DNA from: a virus
Direction: 5' to 3' (one strand)
DNA length: 33,047 nt
Virus record (IMG/VR): IMGVR_UViG_3300021414_000063
Coordinates: 1 to 33,047 of that record
The translations under genes and the position numbers were made by a program. Positions 8,050-16,806 of this stretch are shown here, piece after piece. The notes below the pieces were generated by a model, which ran no database searches, was not told the origin of the DNA, and was given only the letters and a program-made list of their open reading frames with translations. Positions within the stretch are counted from its first letter, which is position 1; each line of letters begins with the position of its first letter.

Positions 8050-8385
8050 ATGAATAGACTCCGATTTTTTGTCATTATATTACTGTCTGCCTTACTGCTC
8101 CAATGTGCAAGTCAAAACCCAAAAATCGTGTTATTGGAAGAAAGAAGTAACAGACTCACACCTGCACATTCATTAAGTTATTCATCAACTTTTGTTATTG
8201 AAAATTATTGCGAATCTAATAGATGTGCTAACCGTATCGATAAATTAGTATTGAAACATTATAAGAAAACTAATTATAGTAAACACGTAATCGGACTTTA
8301 CAAAGAATCAGAGACAGTCAATTTGAAAAACTTCAAAGAGTTTCCAGAGTTGGCTAAAAAAGGGATTTGGACGATTATGTTCTAA
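8050..8385 (+). CDS. cargo lipoprotein, probably frameshifted at the 3' end
   Basis: 111 aa as written. I start at the ATG at 8050, one base after the previous stop, because it gives a typical lipoprotein signal: MNRLRFFVIILLSALLLQC, with lipidation expected at Cys19; the longer in-frame ORF from 7981 only overlaps the upstream gene. The mature part contains two further Cys (NYCESNRC). The reading frame ends abruptly in GIWTIMF at 8385. After AAAAAAGGG (8356-8364) the -1 frame is open for 45 more codons, from 8364 to 8501, and encodes a plausible continuation (YVLNYTFYQGKLIGKNKY). The stop of that frame overlaps the stop of the convergent gene. Frameshift mutation, sequencing error at A6, or slippage are all possible. 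Function unknown; surface exposure is inferred. Confidence 0.7.
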   Translation: MNRLRFFVIILLSALLLQCASQNPKIVLLEERSNRLTPAHSLSYSSTFVIENYCESNRCANRIDKLVLKHYKKTNYSKHVIGLYKESETVNLKNFKEFPELAKKGIWTIMF

Positions 8386-8501
8386 ATTACACTTTTTATC
8401 AAGGTAAATTAATTGGTAAGAACAAATATAAAGATGGAATCATTTTAAATCTCGACACCGCTAAAATCAAAATCAGCGATGCACCACCCATTAAGAACTA
8501 G
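8356..8501 (+). other. -1 frame continuation of the lipoprotein gene
   Basis: Six A followed by GGG at 8356-8364 mark where the frame appears to shift by -1. From GAT at 8364 the alternative frame runs 45 codons to TAG at 8499-8501 without a stop and translates to a well-formed alternation of hydrophobic and charged residues. Confidence 0.55.
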
Positions 8502-8962
8502 TACATATTTTTTTTTGGGTAAAAACTTTTGAGATGACGCATTAAAAAGAGTAGTCTTTCTTCATCTTTTTGAACATAATAAAATCTGTCGCCAATAGTA
8601 TGCATCTCAACTAACTTTTTACGATAAACAACATTTGAAGAATAATATTTCAAATAGTGTTTTCTACCCTGTCCGAGACTAAATTTCCATTCTTGCACAT
8701 AAGAATTGTTAGAGTAATCTTCAGTTATTCCATTACCAAAATCAAACACTACACGGTGGCTAACCAACCCCCTTTTATTAACCTTAATGCTGTTTTCTTT
8801 TAATACCCCAAGTTGACCAAAATCACCAAAGACTAAACTGTCAATACCACCAATTGAGTTGGAAAGTAAAGAATTGATGCTCGAAATGGTCTGTTCTTTT
8901 GTCTGAGAATATGTCTCAACGGTTAATAATAAGCTTAAAATTATTGGAAGTGAGAATTTCAT
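8498..8962 (-). CDS. secreted cargo protein (154 aa)
   Basis: Family not recognised. Starting at the ATG at 8962 the protein begins with MKFSLPIILSLLLTVETYSQ, a clear signal peptide with probable cleavage before Gln20 (TYS-Q), a common Bacteroidota pattern; an upstream in-frame start at 9013 lies above the promoter and is unlikely. The mature part is beta-rich and basic with many Tyr, lacking Cys. It has its own host-type promoter (8992-9020) and converges on the lipoprotein gene; the two stop codons share the palindrome CTAG. It sits between the tail tube and a fibre gene although not obviously virion related, so I treat it as cargo for the lysogen, possibly acting in the envelope with the lipoprotein. 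Confidence 0.72.
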   Translation of the reverse strand: MKFSLPIILSLLLTVETYSQTKEQTISSINSLLSNSIGGIDSLVFGDFGQLGVLKENSIKVNKRGLVSHRVVFDFGNGITEDYSNNSYVQEWKFSLGQGRKHYLKYYSSNVVYRKKLVEMHTIGDRFYYVQKDEERLLFLMRHLKSFYPKKNMY

Positions 8963-8991
8963 AATGATAAAGGGGATGAAACATTCCTTAA

Positions 8992-9020
8992 CAAAGCTAC
9001 AACTTAATAACAATCGTCAA
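8992..9020 (-). promoter_or_regulatory. host-type promoter of the secreted cargo protein
   Basis: Minus strand TTG (9018-9020), 18-base spacer, TAGCTTTG (8992-8999): an exact -33/-7 match for Bacteroidota (TTG, TAnnTTTG). The start codon follows about 29 bases later. Confidence 0.75.
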
Positions 9021-9028
9021 GCAAACTA

Positions 9029-9055
9029 CAAAAAAGGCAACCAAATTGGCTGCCT
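9029..9055 (-). terminator. second terminator downstream of the fibre gene
   Basis: AGGCA-A-CCAA (9035-9044) pairs with TTGG-C-TGCCT (9046-9055), one mismatch, one-base loop. On the minus strand a run of six T (9030-9035) follows. It insulates the secreted cargo gene from late transcription. Confidence 0.65.
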
Positions 9056-9142
9056 ATTCCTTATTATTTATAAACTAACAACTAAGCTGATAAATGTATA
9101 GGTAATTATTTTTATTGGAAATACTTAAATCTAGTATAAATG

Positions 9143-9175
9143 AAAAAGGGATGCAACAAACTAATGCTGCACCCC
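9143..9175 (-). terminator. Rho-independent terminator of the fibre gene
   Basis: GGGATGCA (9148-9155) pairs with TGCACCCC (9168-9175) over eight positions, counting a G.T wobble on the minus-strand RNA. Five T follow (9143-9147). It lies 40 bases after the stop of the fibre gene at 9215. Confidence 0.75.
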
Positions 9176-9214
9176 ATCTAAATTAACGCTCTCGGAACAA
9201 TGATAAAAAAAACT

Positions 9215-10327
9215 TTAACTAACTGCAAGCCCATCCGTACAATTTCCTGTCTGTACAACCGCACCGTTTTGGATTAATTCCATTCCAGCGTATGAACCAG
9301 AACTTGTATAGTAAATACCGTAATCCGCAAGGGTATTCTGAACAACAGCAACACCAGTGTATTTATATAGCTTACCATCTATAGTATTCTTCCAAAGAAC
9401 AACATCATTAGCAGTGTCGTGTATATAATCTGGTCTTGCTAAGAATGAACAAGTTGAAGTATAGTCTCCACTTGAATAAGCTAAATATCTCATTTCAAGG
9501 TACGGTGGAATGAAAAGTGGGTCATCGCTGTTCCAATCGTTAATACTTCCTGATAAAGAAATTACACCATCAGCATTAACGAAATACCACATACTACCAT
9601 CAGCATAATATCCAGCAGGTGGTTTTAATGTGCCAGCTTCGTTAGTAAAAATTTTAGAATCACTACCAATATTCAAATAGTAAGTTCCAATATCATAACC
9701 TCCGGTAAAATTCTGCCAAGCTGTTGAACCATAACTACCAGATGCTAGAGTTATTGATGCTCGACCAATAGTTATAAAACCACTGTGACCGATATAACGA
9801 CCTTCAACATTTTGATTGTAGGCTGTAAAATCATATTGTTGACCAGTTACCACACCTTGAATTAAAAACTGCTTAGTCTCTTGAATACCACCAGCAGGGA
9901 TTGCATAACCAGCACTAGCAGCACCTTCAATGCCCCAATCATCAGTGATGACATACCAAGCACTTTTGGCTGTTAAATTTAATAAAACACCATTTTGGGT
10001 AACCTTATCTAATTGCACTGTGACGTGACCAGTTGTGTTTAATCCAGCATCGGTATAATTACACATTACACCGTTATTAAAACTTCTTAAACTTCCAATT
10101 CTGGACGTTGAATGATGGAAGTAATTATCACCATCGAGATATACCAAGCCAGTGAACCCCTCATCACCATCTGAATCTCTAGTGATTAAAAGTTTATCCA
10201 GATAGAATCTGTTTTTTAATTCCCCTTCCAAATCATTTGGAATCGCTCTGGAATTTGCAACCTGTTGACCAGTTGCACTAATTGTATTTATATTTTTATT
10301 TAAGTATGCTGATGCTGGTGCTGCCAT
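9215..10327 (-). CDS. putative tail fibre or receptor-binding protein
   Basis: 370 aa, rich in Gly, Ser, Thr, Tyr and Asn with few charges, as expected for a beta-structured virion surface protein. I do not recognise a named domain. It begins MAAPASAYLNKNINTISATGQ without a signal peptide; the C-terminal half holds a repeated aromatic pattern (YYSTSGS-like, WYFVNADG, WKNTIDGKLYKYTG). It follows the giant tube-fibre gene by 35 bases, has a CTATTTAT-like element (ATATTTAT at 10341-10348) before its ATG and two terminators after it, so it can be made separately and in excess. A role in adsorption together with the large fibre is inferred from position and composition. Confidence 0.65.
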   Translation of the reverse strand: MAAPASAYLNKNINTISATGQQVANSRAIPNDLEGELKNRFYLDKLLITRDSDGDEGFTGLVYLDGDNYFHHSTSRIGSLRSFNNGVMCNYTDAGLNTTGHVTVQLDKVTQNGVLLNLTAKSAWYVITDDWGIEGAASAGYAIPAGGIQETKQFLIQGVVTGQQYDFTAYNQNVEGRYIGHSGFITIGRASITLASGSYGSTAWQNFTGGYDIGTYYLNIGSDSKIFTNEAGTLKPPAGYYADGSMWYFVNADGVISLSGSINDWNSDDPLFIPPYLEMRYLAYSSGDYTSTCSFLARPDYIHDTANDVVLWKNTIDGKLYKYTGVAVVQNTLADYGIYYTSSGSYAGMELIQNGAVVQTGNCTDGLAVS

Positions 10328-10340
10328 TTGTTCTTTTATT

Positions 10341-10348
10341 ATAAATAT
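10341..10348 (-). promoter_or_regulatory. CTATTTAT-like element, fibre gene
   Basis: Variant ATATTTAT (minus strand) 13 bases before the ATG at 10327. The surrounding AGCGTA and ATAATAAAAGAAC nearly repeat the site at 28162 (AGCGTA, ATAATAAAGAAC). Confidence 0.55.
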
Positions 10349-10362
10349 TACGCTAAATGTAA

Positions 10363-13300
10363 TTAGCTAATCCAGATACAACCATTTTCTGGTGCTGCTG
10401 GTGCAGATGTTGGAATGACCATTTTTGAAGTTGCTTTCAAAGTAGGTGCTTCAATTGAATTTGAGGCTTTTGCATTACCTTGCGTAGTGGCATAGAATGC
10501 TGGGGTTTGCCTGTTGCCAAAATGGAAGCCTATTGCATCATAGCCATTTGCACCGCTCCACGCTTGGTAGTAACCAATACCGTATTCAACATCGGAGTTT
10601 AATCTCCAAATATTGTTGTGTCCTTGGTGAAAAGTACTATTAGAAAAACCGCCATTAGTACCAGTTGCACCTATTACAGCCCCATAAAAATTAGTTTGCT
10701 TATTTGTATTATCAAATCTGGCAATTCGGTTGTTCCAACTACCTAAAGTAACTTTACCATTTGCACTAGGATCAAGATTAAAAGTGTTATTCCATTCTGG
10801 GTTTCCATTCTCCCAATCATCACCAAATGAATGTATTGTATGACTGTTAACCCCATTTTGATGAAATCTAATTCGACTATATCCTCTACTACCCATAATA
10901 TCAAGACCACCATCATCGCCACCGTGACCAACTCTAGCATTGTTTTCTACTAAAAATGCTTTACCACCGTAAATCCTCACCCATTGTGAATCTACCATAT
11001 GAATGCCGCCACCATAAGTTTCGTTAATCCAACCACTGCCCCCATTAGACCTGAACCAGTTGGAAGCGTAAACAGCATTTGCTAAACCACCATCATAGCC
11101 TGCAAATATTCTTTGCCCACCTATTGCAAAATCGGATAACCAATTACCAGTATTATCACAATACGAACCCCATCCACCGCCAGCATTTAGAAAACCAACA
11201 CGATTTGAATTACAATGAATGGTTCGTCCAGTTTCATCACCATCACGCATATAAATATTTGATGATGTTTTGCCCTCCCCAACGAATAAATCATTGGTAA
11301 CAAATAAACTTCCATAACCATCAAGCTTCATTGAAGTAAAACGAGAATTATTTGTTCCAGATTCCATCCAAGCAAAACCACCAGTACCACCACCTTTTTG
11401 ATTGATAAATGATACACCACCAAACATACCACCGATGTTCAATGGTTCATTCCAATTTAGATGCAACCCTTCAACATCTACTGTATGATTACCAGTGAAA
11501 TGTGTACCACCATAAGCAATAAACCTGTTTGATGTTATTATATTTCCTGCTGAATTTATATCACCATTTGCTTGTAAGTTCTGTAAGCGTAAACTTTCTC
11601 GACCAGTTCCAGGATTGTTAATTAATCTAAACCAACCATCACTATCTAAAGCAATTTGGGATGCAACAACACCAGACCAGTGGAAAGATAAACGTGGTTG
11701 TGTTTGACCACCGCCTTGATGAAATGCTTCACGTATAATCAATCCTGCTTCATTGTAACCACTTGAGGAACTGTTTGCACCTATTTCAACTCTACCAACG
11801 ATAGTACTACCTCTGTTTGCGGCAATTTGTAATGTTGTATCTTCATAAGCAGAAGCACCTAATGATAAGAAGTTTCTTATGCCAGCTTGATTTACTTTTC
11901 TTAGATAACCATCCGAACCATTATAAGCATACAAAGCTGTTGGTGTAAATCCTTGGATAGTAGTATCTGTCGAATTAAAGAATGTAGCAAATAAATGTCC
12001 TGCATTATTTCTTTGGGCTAATGAGTAAGCTGCTTCTGCTGTATCAATGCTTTCACTTCTGTAAGCCAAAGAACCTAAACCTAACCAACTTTGAATCTGA
12101 CCAACATTTGAACGACCAACAACACCATTATTACCCATAGTAATAACATCGTTAATACTTGAAACACCATCATCAGCCCAATTTACAGGCGTACCATTCC
12201 AATTTGCAGAATTGACTGCTTCACCAACTTTAACTGCTGCACCGTGATTGGAATGCAGCCACCAGTTTACACCATCCCAAGTATTTTGTAACCAATAAGT
12301 GCCGTTGTGTGATGTTGATTGTAGTTTAGTAATAGTGTTTCTATAAGAATTACCATCCACCATATAGTCAGATTTCACATCCCAAGTACCAGAACGACTA
12401 TCGTAAAAACCTCTCGTAACATCATCGTATGATGTTAAACCGAATCCCCACCATAGTTTCAAACCTAAATTGAATTGACTGTATGAAGCGTTATCGTGAC
12501 CACCATTATAGAAATAGTTTGATGATGCACTGTGTAAACGTAAAACATTATTTAAAGTAGTTTCACCCCCTACGGTTAAACTACCATTTACCCTTTGGAA
12601 ACCATCAACTTCAAAACCTGCAAAATAATTATTAGCACCACCACCATAACGGTCACCTTTTCTTGCTGAATTTGTGTTTGCACTTTCCAAATACAATACT
12701 TGTGAACCAGTTGCATCTAATCTGAATTGAGAACCACCAGAACCATATCTATGAAACGCTAAAGTTGGTGACCTATCAGTGTAGATATTACTGCCACTCG
12801 TTACGATTTCAATTGATGACGTGGTTAATGCTGCATCAGTCCAGCTATAACCATTGATTGAACTATCACCTCTCGAAGCAAATAATTTATCAGCGTAAAC
12901 TTGGTTAAACGTTGGTGTTTGAAAAGTATTGAGATTTAAGAAACTTCTAATGCTAGATGCATCATTCAAGTTATACAAAGCTTGGTTGTTTGACCAATAA
13001 GTTGTTACCCCATCACCAGCAGAATTAAAACCAGTATCGCTATCACCAACAGCTAAAGAGATTACAGCATTAGCACCATAAGCATCATTAGCATTTACGA
13101 ATAATCTACCATAGGTTTTTAGGTTGTTAGTAGTTGTTAATTCATTAAACCTCACATCATTGTTTGATGATAGTCTTTGATTTTCCAAAGGTTGATAATT
13201 ACCAGCTATTTGATAGGTAACGTTATTCCACCTTCCAGTACTTGAATTATATTGTAAACTTTGACCATTAGCCAGATTACTAAAAGCAACATCTTGTAAT

Positions 13301-15834
13301 GATGCCAGCGTTGTAATATCTCCTGCTGGGTTACTTCCATTTGAACCAGCAGCACCTAACCATATACTTTGATTATTTCCAGATGCAGAAGCAGGTATGA
13401 TTAATTCATCAATCGCACGTACTTTTTGAATATCAGCTTGACTACTTATATATAAATAGTTACCATAGTATTCATTGGCAGAAACTTTACCTGTCCTACC
13501 ATTAATTTCTACTGTTGGCGCTTCAGTGAATATCGATAAAAATCTAACAGCAGATGATGGTCTGATATCAATATATTCTCCATTACCTTTGATGTAAGCT
13601 GTGTTTGCAACACCTTGAATATTCCAATGTGATGTGTCTATACGACCAGCAGATAAATAATCGGCAACCCCAACATAATTAAACGTGACATTACTATTTG
13701 TACTCAGACGTTGATTTTCCAAAGGTTGGAAAATTGAAGAACCTTGTGCTGCAGTAATCCAATTACCATAGTTACCTAAATCATTTACAAATTCTGATAA
13801 GTAGGCTTTTGATTGATATGCATTAGTACCCAATTGACTATTTGTAGTAACTCTATCCCAAGAGCCGTAAGTACCACCAGCTTTAGTTCTTGTCCAAAGT
13901 GAACCACTAACACTGAAAACCAATTGGTTCGCATAGGCTGGATTGTTATTAGTTGAAAACTGAATACCTTGCCCCCATTCATTAATTCTTGGTGCATTGG
14001 TTGGGTTTAAATCAGCACCTTCCAATAAAGCAAATCCAGAAGGTGTATCGAAATCGTAAACTTTTGTGGTATTCCAGTAGTTAGAATTACCTGCTGAATC
14101 TGCAAATCTTGAACGACCAACAACAATTTCATATGTATTTGTACCATTCCAACCCATTAAACGAATAGGTAAACCCCAAGAAGCCGATTGATTCCAACTA
14201 GCACCATCAACTAAAAAATCTGGTGTAGAAGAAATAGTACGTCCATCTGGTGCTGTTCCTGCTGATGCATCAAATAACACGTGACGATTGCCATACTGAT
14301 TCCAACGTAAATATTTTGCAACTCCAATATCAAATGCCTTATCAATGATTGAAGTGTTTACTTCAACACCATTGATACTATTTCTATAGGCAAAAGAACC
14401 CAATCCCAAATCATTTGAAAACTGACTTAAAGCAGTTGGTTTGTTTGTAATATTTGACCAAGCAACACTTGATGCGCTTGCAGCATTACCAGATATATTT
14501 ATTGCCCAATTACCATTTGCATTTGAACCATTAGCCAAAGCATAATCAGCAGCAATAGCAAACTTTTTGTTTAACCATTTACCAGCACCAGCATTATAAA
14601 CTAAGCTTTCACCATCAGCTAAATTGGTCAGCGCAACATCTTGTAAATCCTTCAAATACGAAATGATCGAAGGATTACCACCACCATTATTAGTTCCAGC
14701 TTCGCCCAACCAAATACTTTGATTTGTAGAACTTGAACTTGCTGGAATTACTAATTCAGATGATGCTTTAATCTTACTAAATACAACATCATTTCCAGTT
14801 GACAAACGTTGGTTTTCTAAAGGATGGAATTTAGAATCAGCAGTTGCTTTATTATAGACATCAGCAACATTTGCTTTTGCGTTTAAACCATTTTCTACGA
14901 AATTAACCGAAGCCAAACCATTGACAATTGATGCATTCACATATCCAGAATCATTAAACAGTTGTGATACATTTATTGGTATTAAAGGCTTATTAAATAG
15001 GTCGTTATAATTACCGCTAAATAAATCTGGCTTATTTCCAACGATAGACCAATCAACAGACATCAAATATCTGCTATCAGCTTCACTTTTATTAAAATAG
15101 TAATCACTTAAATATTGATTCCCTACATAATTTCCTTTGGGCTGAAATTTACTATCAGATTGAATGGATGTGTAATAACTAGATAAGTCTGCGCTACCAG
15201 AGCCATTAGTTTGATTAAAAAAGGTTGAATAAACAGACCCATCACGAAGTTTAACGTTTAGCGTTGTTTTGTTTCCAACGGTATTAAATCCAACTTCTGT
15301 TAATGTTTTGTTGTACGCATCAAACCAATCACTTTTATTTGTTTCAGTAATATTAAAAGATGCAGAGCCACGAAATACTGGGTCTGTTTCAGTCTTTAAA
15401 TAACCAGATTGAGTTGGTGTACCTTGATTAGTAAAACCTAGTTGACCAATTCCTTTTAATGTACCAGAATGACTAGCTACTTCACCAGATTCTGCATTCA
15501 ATTCGATTGACGATAAAGCAACTTCGCCCCAAAATGTATGTGCAAACCCATTTTGAATAACACCAAATTGGATAAAGAATGGTTCACTATTTTCAAATTG
15601 AGACAGAAAATAGGCAGTGTTAAATTTATCATCATCATAGGAGATAAGACCATCAAACTCAATTGACCAATCTTTTATTGATGTTAAATTTTCCTTCCAA
15701 CCATCAGAATCTTTAGTGGTAATATCAACTAAATTTTGTTTTAGCTTTAACGCACAATTCTTACTTAGAGCAATTGGATTATTGTGTATGTCGTATAATA
15801 GAAATTCAGAACCTTCAAAAATGTTTCTAATCAT
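10363..15834 (-). CDS. giant tail-tube/fibre fusion protein (1823 aa)
   Basis: The first 140 or so residues are a paralogue of the 135-aa tail tube protein: TTKDSDG, SIKDWSIEFDGL and SGEVASHSGTLKGIGQL line up with the same blocks in that protein. The remainder is a long fibre: a WSIVGNKP/WSNITNKPTALSQFSND type spaced motif, three copies of PLENQRLS (near residues 336, 701 and 880), and a repeat with VIP.S......SIWLG at about 369 and 819 that ends the protein as CIWIS. Asn, Gly and Ser dominate. It is neither a secreted protein nor an enzyme by visible motifs. The start overlaps the tail terminator gene by eight bases and carries the Shine-Dalgarno AAAGGAGAG. A role as fibre-bearing tube subunit displayed on the tail is inferred. 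Confidence 0.85.
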   Translation of the reverse strand: MIRNIFEGSEFLLYDIHNNPIALSKNCALKLKQNLVDITTKDSDGWKENLTSIKDWSIEFDGLISYDDDKFNTAYFLSQFENSEPFFIQFGVIQNGFAHTFWGEVALSSIELNAESGEVASHSGTLKGIGQLGFTNQGTPTQSGYLKTETDPVFRGSASFNITETNKSDWFDAYNKTLTEVGFNTVGNKTTLNVKLRDGSVYSTFFNQTNGSGSADLSSYYTSIQSDSKFQPKGNYVGNQYLSDYYFNKSEADSRYLMSVDWSIVGNKPDLFSGNYNDLFNKPLIPINVSQLFNDSGYVNASIVNGLASVNFVENGLNAKANVADVYNKATADSKFHPLENQRLSTGNDVVFSKIKASSELVIPASSSSTNQSIWLGEAGTNNGGGNPSIISYLKDLQDVALTNLADGESLVYNAGAGKWLNKKFAIAADYALANGSNANGNWAINISGNAASASSVAWSNITNKPTALSQFSNDLGLGSFAYRNSINGVEVNTSIIDKAFDIGVAKYLRWNQYGNRHVLFDASAGTAPDGRTISSTPDFLVDGASWNQSASWGLPIRLMGWNGTNTYEIVVGRSRFADSAGNSNYWNTTKVYDFDTPSGFALLEGADLNPTNAPRINEWGQGIQFSTNNNPAYANQLVFSVSGSLWTRTKAGGTYGSWDRVTTNSQLGTNAYQSKAYLSEFVNDLGNYGNWITAAQGSSIFQPLENQRLSTNSNVTFNYVGVADYLSAGRIDTSHWNIQGVANTAYIKGNGEYIDIRPSSAVRFLSIFTEAPTVEINGRTGKVSANEYYGNYLYISSQADIQKVRAIDELIIPASASGNNQSIWLGAAGSNGSNPAGDITTLASLQDVAFSNLANGQSLQYNSSTGRWNNVTYQIAGNYQPLENQRLSSNNDVRFNELTTTNNLKTYGRLFVNANDAYGANAVISLAVGDSDTGFNSAGDGVTTYWSNNQALYNLNDASSIRSFLNLNTFQTPTFNQVYADKLFASRGDSSINGYSWTDAALTTSSIEIVTSGSNIYTDRSPTLAFHRYGSGGSQFRLDATGSQVLYLESANTNSARKGDRYGGGANNYFAGFEVDGFQRVNGSLTVGGETTLNNVLRLHSASSNYFYNGGHDNASYSQFNLGLKLWWGFGLTSYDDVTRGFYDSRSGTWDVKSDYMVDGNSYRNTITKLQSTSHNGTYWLQNTWDGVNWWLHSNHGAAVKVGEAVNSANWNGTPVNWADDGVSSINDVITMGNNGVVGRSNVGQIQSWLGLGSLAYRSESIDTAEAAYSLAQRNNAGHLFATFFNSTDTTIQGFTPTALYAYNGSDGYLRKVNQAGIRNFLSLGASAYEDTTLQIAANRGSTIVGRVEIGANSSSSGYNEAGLIIREAFHQGGGQTQPRLSFHWSGVVASQIALDSDGWFRLINNPGTGRESLRLQNLQANGDINSAGNIITSNRFIAYGGTHFTGNHTVDVEGLHLNWNEPLNIGGMFGGVSFINQKGGGTGGFAWMESGTNNSRFTSMKLDGYGSLFVTNDLFVGEGKTSSNIYMRDGDETGRTIHCNSNRVGFLNAGGGWGSYCDNTGNWLSDFAIGGQRIFAGYDGGLANAVYASNWFRSNGGSGWINETYGGGIHMVDSQWVRIYGGKAFLVENNARVGHGGDDGGLDIMGSRGYSRIRFHQNGVNSHTIHSFGDDWENGNPEWNNTFNLDPSANGKVTLGSWNNRIARFDNTNKQTNFYGAVIGATGTNGGFSNSTFHQGHNNIWRLNSDVEYGIGYYQAWSGANGYDAIGFHFGNRQTPAFYATTQGNAKASNSIEAPTLKATSKMVIPTSAPAAPENGCIWIS

Positions 15835-16285
15835 TTTCCGCCTCTCCTTTCAATTGTTCAATGAAGTTGCTAAATGTGATAAGCTTTCGAATAACAAAGC
15901 CACCAGTGCTTTCTGATTCCAAATATTTAGTAGATACCAATTGAGTTGATGTAATATTCCAATTGTCATCTAAATAGAAATTGTCTTTTGTATAGACCTT
16001 TTCAAATATTTTGTTAGCTATGTCATCACTCAACTTTTTACCACCACCCAACTTGAAGCGTGTAACTATATCAAGTATAATTTCCGCTTCATAACCGAAC
16101 GATAAGTTATCGTTGAATGGGGTAATTGAAGTTGATGAGAGTATTATGAAAGGTGCAACAGCTTCTGCTGGCACAGTATCGTAAACAGGAATATTTTTAC
16201 CTGCGATTACAGAGATTTGATTAGCTAATTTTTGAAAATAAGCGGTTCTGTATATTAAAGAAGGGTCTTTTGCAAAGTCGTTCAT
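15827..16285 (-). CDS. tail terminator/completion protein (DUF3168-like)
   Basis: 152 aa. Size, position after the HK97 gp10-like gene and before tail tube-type proteins, and the pattern (VYDTVPAEAVAPFIILSS near residues 34-51, then a beta-alpha-beta core with VTRFKLGGGKKLSDDIANKIFEKV) fit tail terminators that cap the tube and join it to the head. The last 8 bases overlap the start of the giant tube-fibre gene and contain its ribosome binding site, so the two are coupled. A CTATTTAT element lies five bases upstream. Divergent from it is the P-loop cargo gene. Confidence 0.75.
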   Translation of the reverse strand: MNDFAKDPSLIYRTAYFQKLANQISVIAGKNIPVYDTVPAEAVAPFIILSSTSITPFNDNLSFGYEAEIILDIVTRFKLGGGKKLSDDIANKIFEKVYTKDNFYLDDNWNITSTQLVSTKYLESESTGGFVIRKLITFSNFIEQLKGEAEND

Positions 16286-16290
16286 TACCT

Positions 16291-16342
16291 ATAAATAGGC
16301 GTGGAACGTGCTTACAAGAATTGAAAGAAACTTAATTTAATT
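16291..16342 (-). promoter_or_regulatory. CTATTTAT element and AAGTTT block, tail terminator gene
   Basis: ATAAATAG at 16291-16298, five bases before the ATG at 16285. AAACTTAATTTAATT (16328-16342) begins 37 bases from the first base of the element. GTAAGC lies between. This is the second of three sites with identical spacing next to plus-strand cargo. Confidence 0.65.
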
Positions 16343-16346
16343 GTTT

Positions 16347-16354
16347 TACCTTTG
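16347..16354 (+). promoter_or_regulatory. -7 box of the P-loop cargo gene
   Basis: TACCTTTG matches TAnnTTTG exactly, 20 bases before the ATG. A TTG at 16321-16323 is 23 bases upstream, slightly long for a -33 box. The same TTTACCTTTGnnC sequence precedes the 20044 cargo operon. Confidence 0.6.
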
Positions 16355-16374
16355 ACCATCAAATTAATCTCATA

Positions 16375-16806
16375 ATGGAATATTTATTATTTTCTGGTGC
16401 TCAAAACACTGGTAAAACATCATCTATAGTTAAGTATAAAAATTTATTAATTAGCAAATATGGATATACTGAAACAATTATAGACAAACACAATTGCTTT
16501 ATAATTGAAAATTCTGATAAGAGAATTTTAGTTTATCCTCATACAGACACTCCCTATCTCATTGATGGTCTAGTAAAACATTTATCTGTAGAGCAAGTCA
16601 ATTATGTAATTACTGCTTGTAGAAGTGTTGGTGATACAGAACGTGATTATCTAATAAATGCTCTTAAAATTCACGACCAATTTCTCGAAATTCCTTTAGG
16701 TAGAATGGTAAGAGGAGCAAAAAGAACTAATGCAGTACGTTGGTATTTAAATAGCGTTCTCGTAGTTGCAGAAATAATAGGGAAAACAGCACCATTTAAT
16801 TTCTAA
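16375..16806 (+). CDS. P-loop NTPase-like cargo protein (143 aa)
   Basis: A Walker A motif, GAQNTGKT (residues 8-15), follows an N-terminal beta strand (EYLLFS), the classic start of a P-loop fold. A later strand, NYVITACRS (about 76-84), sits where Walker B would be but lacks the acidic residue. At 143 aa it is short for a complete kinase or AAA protein and I cannot assign a substrate. It is on the plus strand inside the leftward head-tail gene block, with its own host-type -7 box, and its stop overlaps that of the opposite gp10-like gene (CTAA). Expression in the lysogen, for instance as exclusion or nucleotide-metabolism cargo, is possible but not shown. Confidence 0.75.
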   Translation: MEYLLFSGAQNTGKTSSIVKYKNLLISKYGYTETIIDKHNCFIIENSDKRILVYPHTDTPYLIDGLVKHLSVEQVNYVITACRSVGDTERDYLINALKIHDQFLEIPLGRMVRGAKRTNAVRWYLNSVLVVAEIIGKTAPFNF

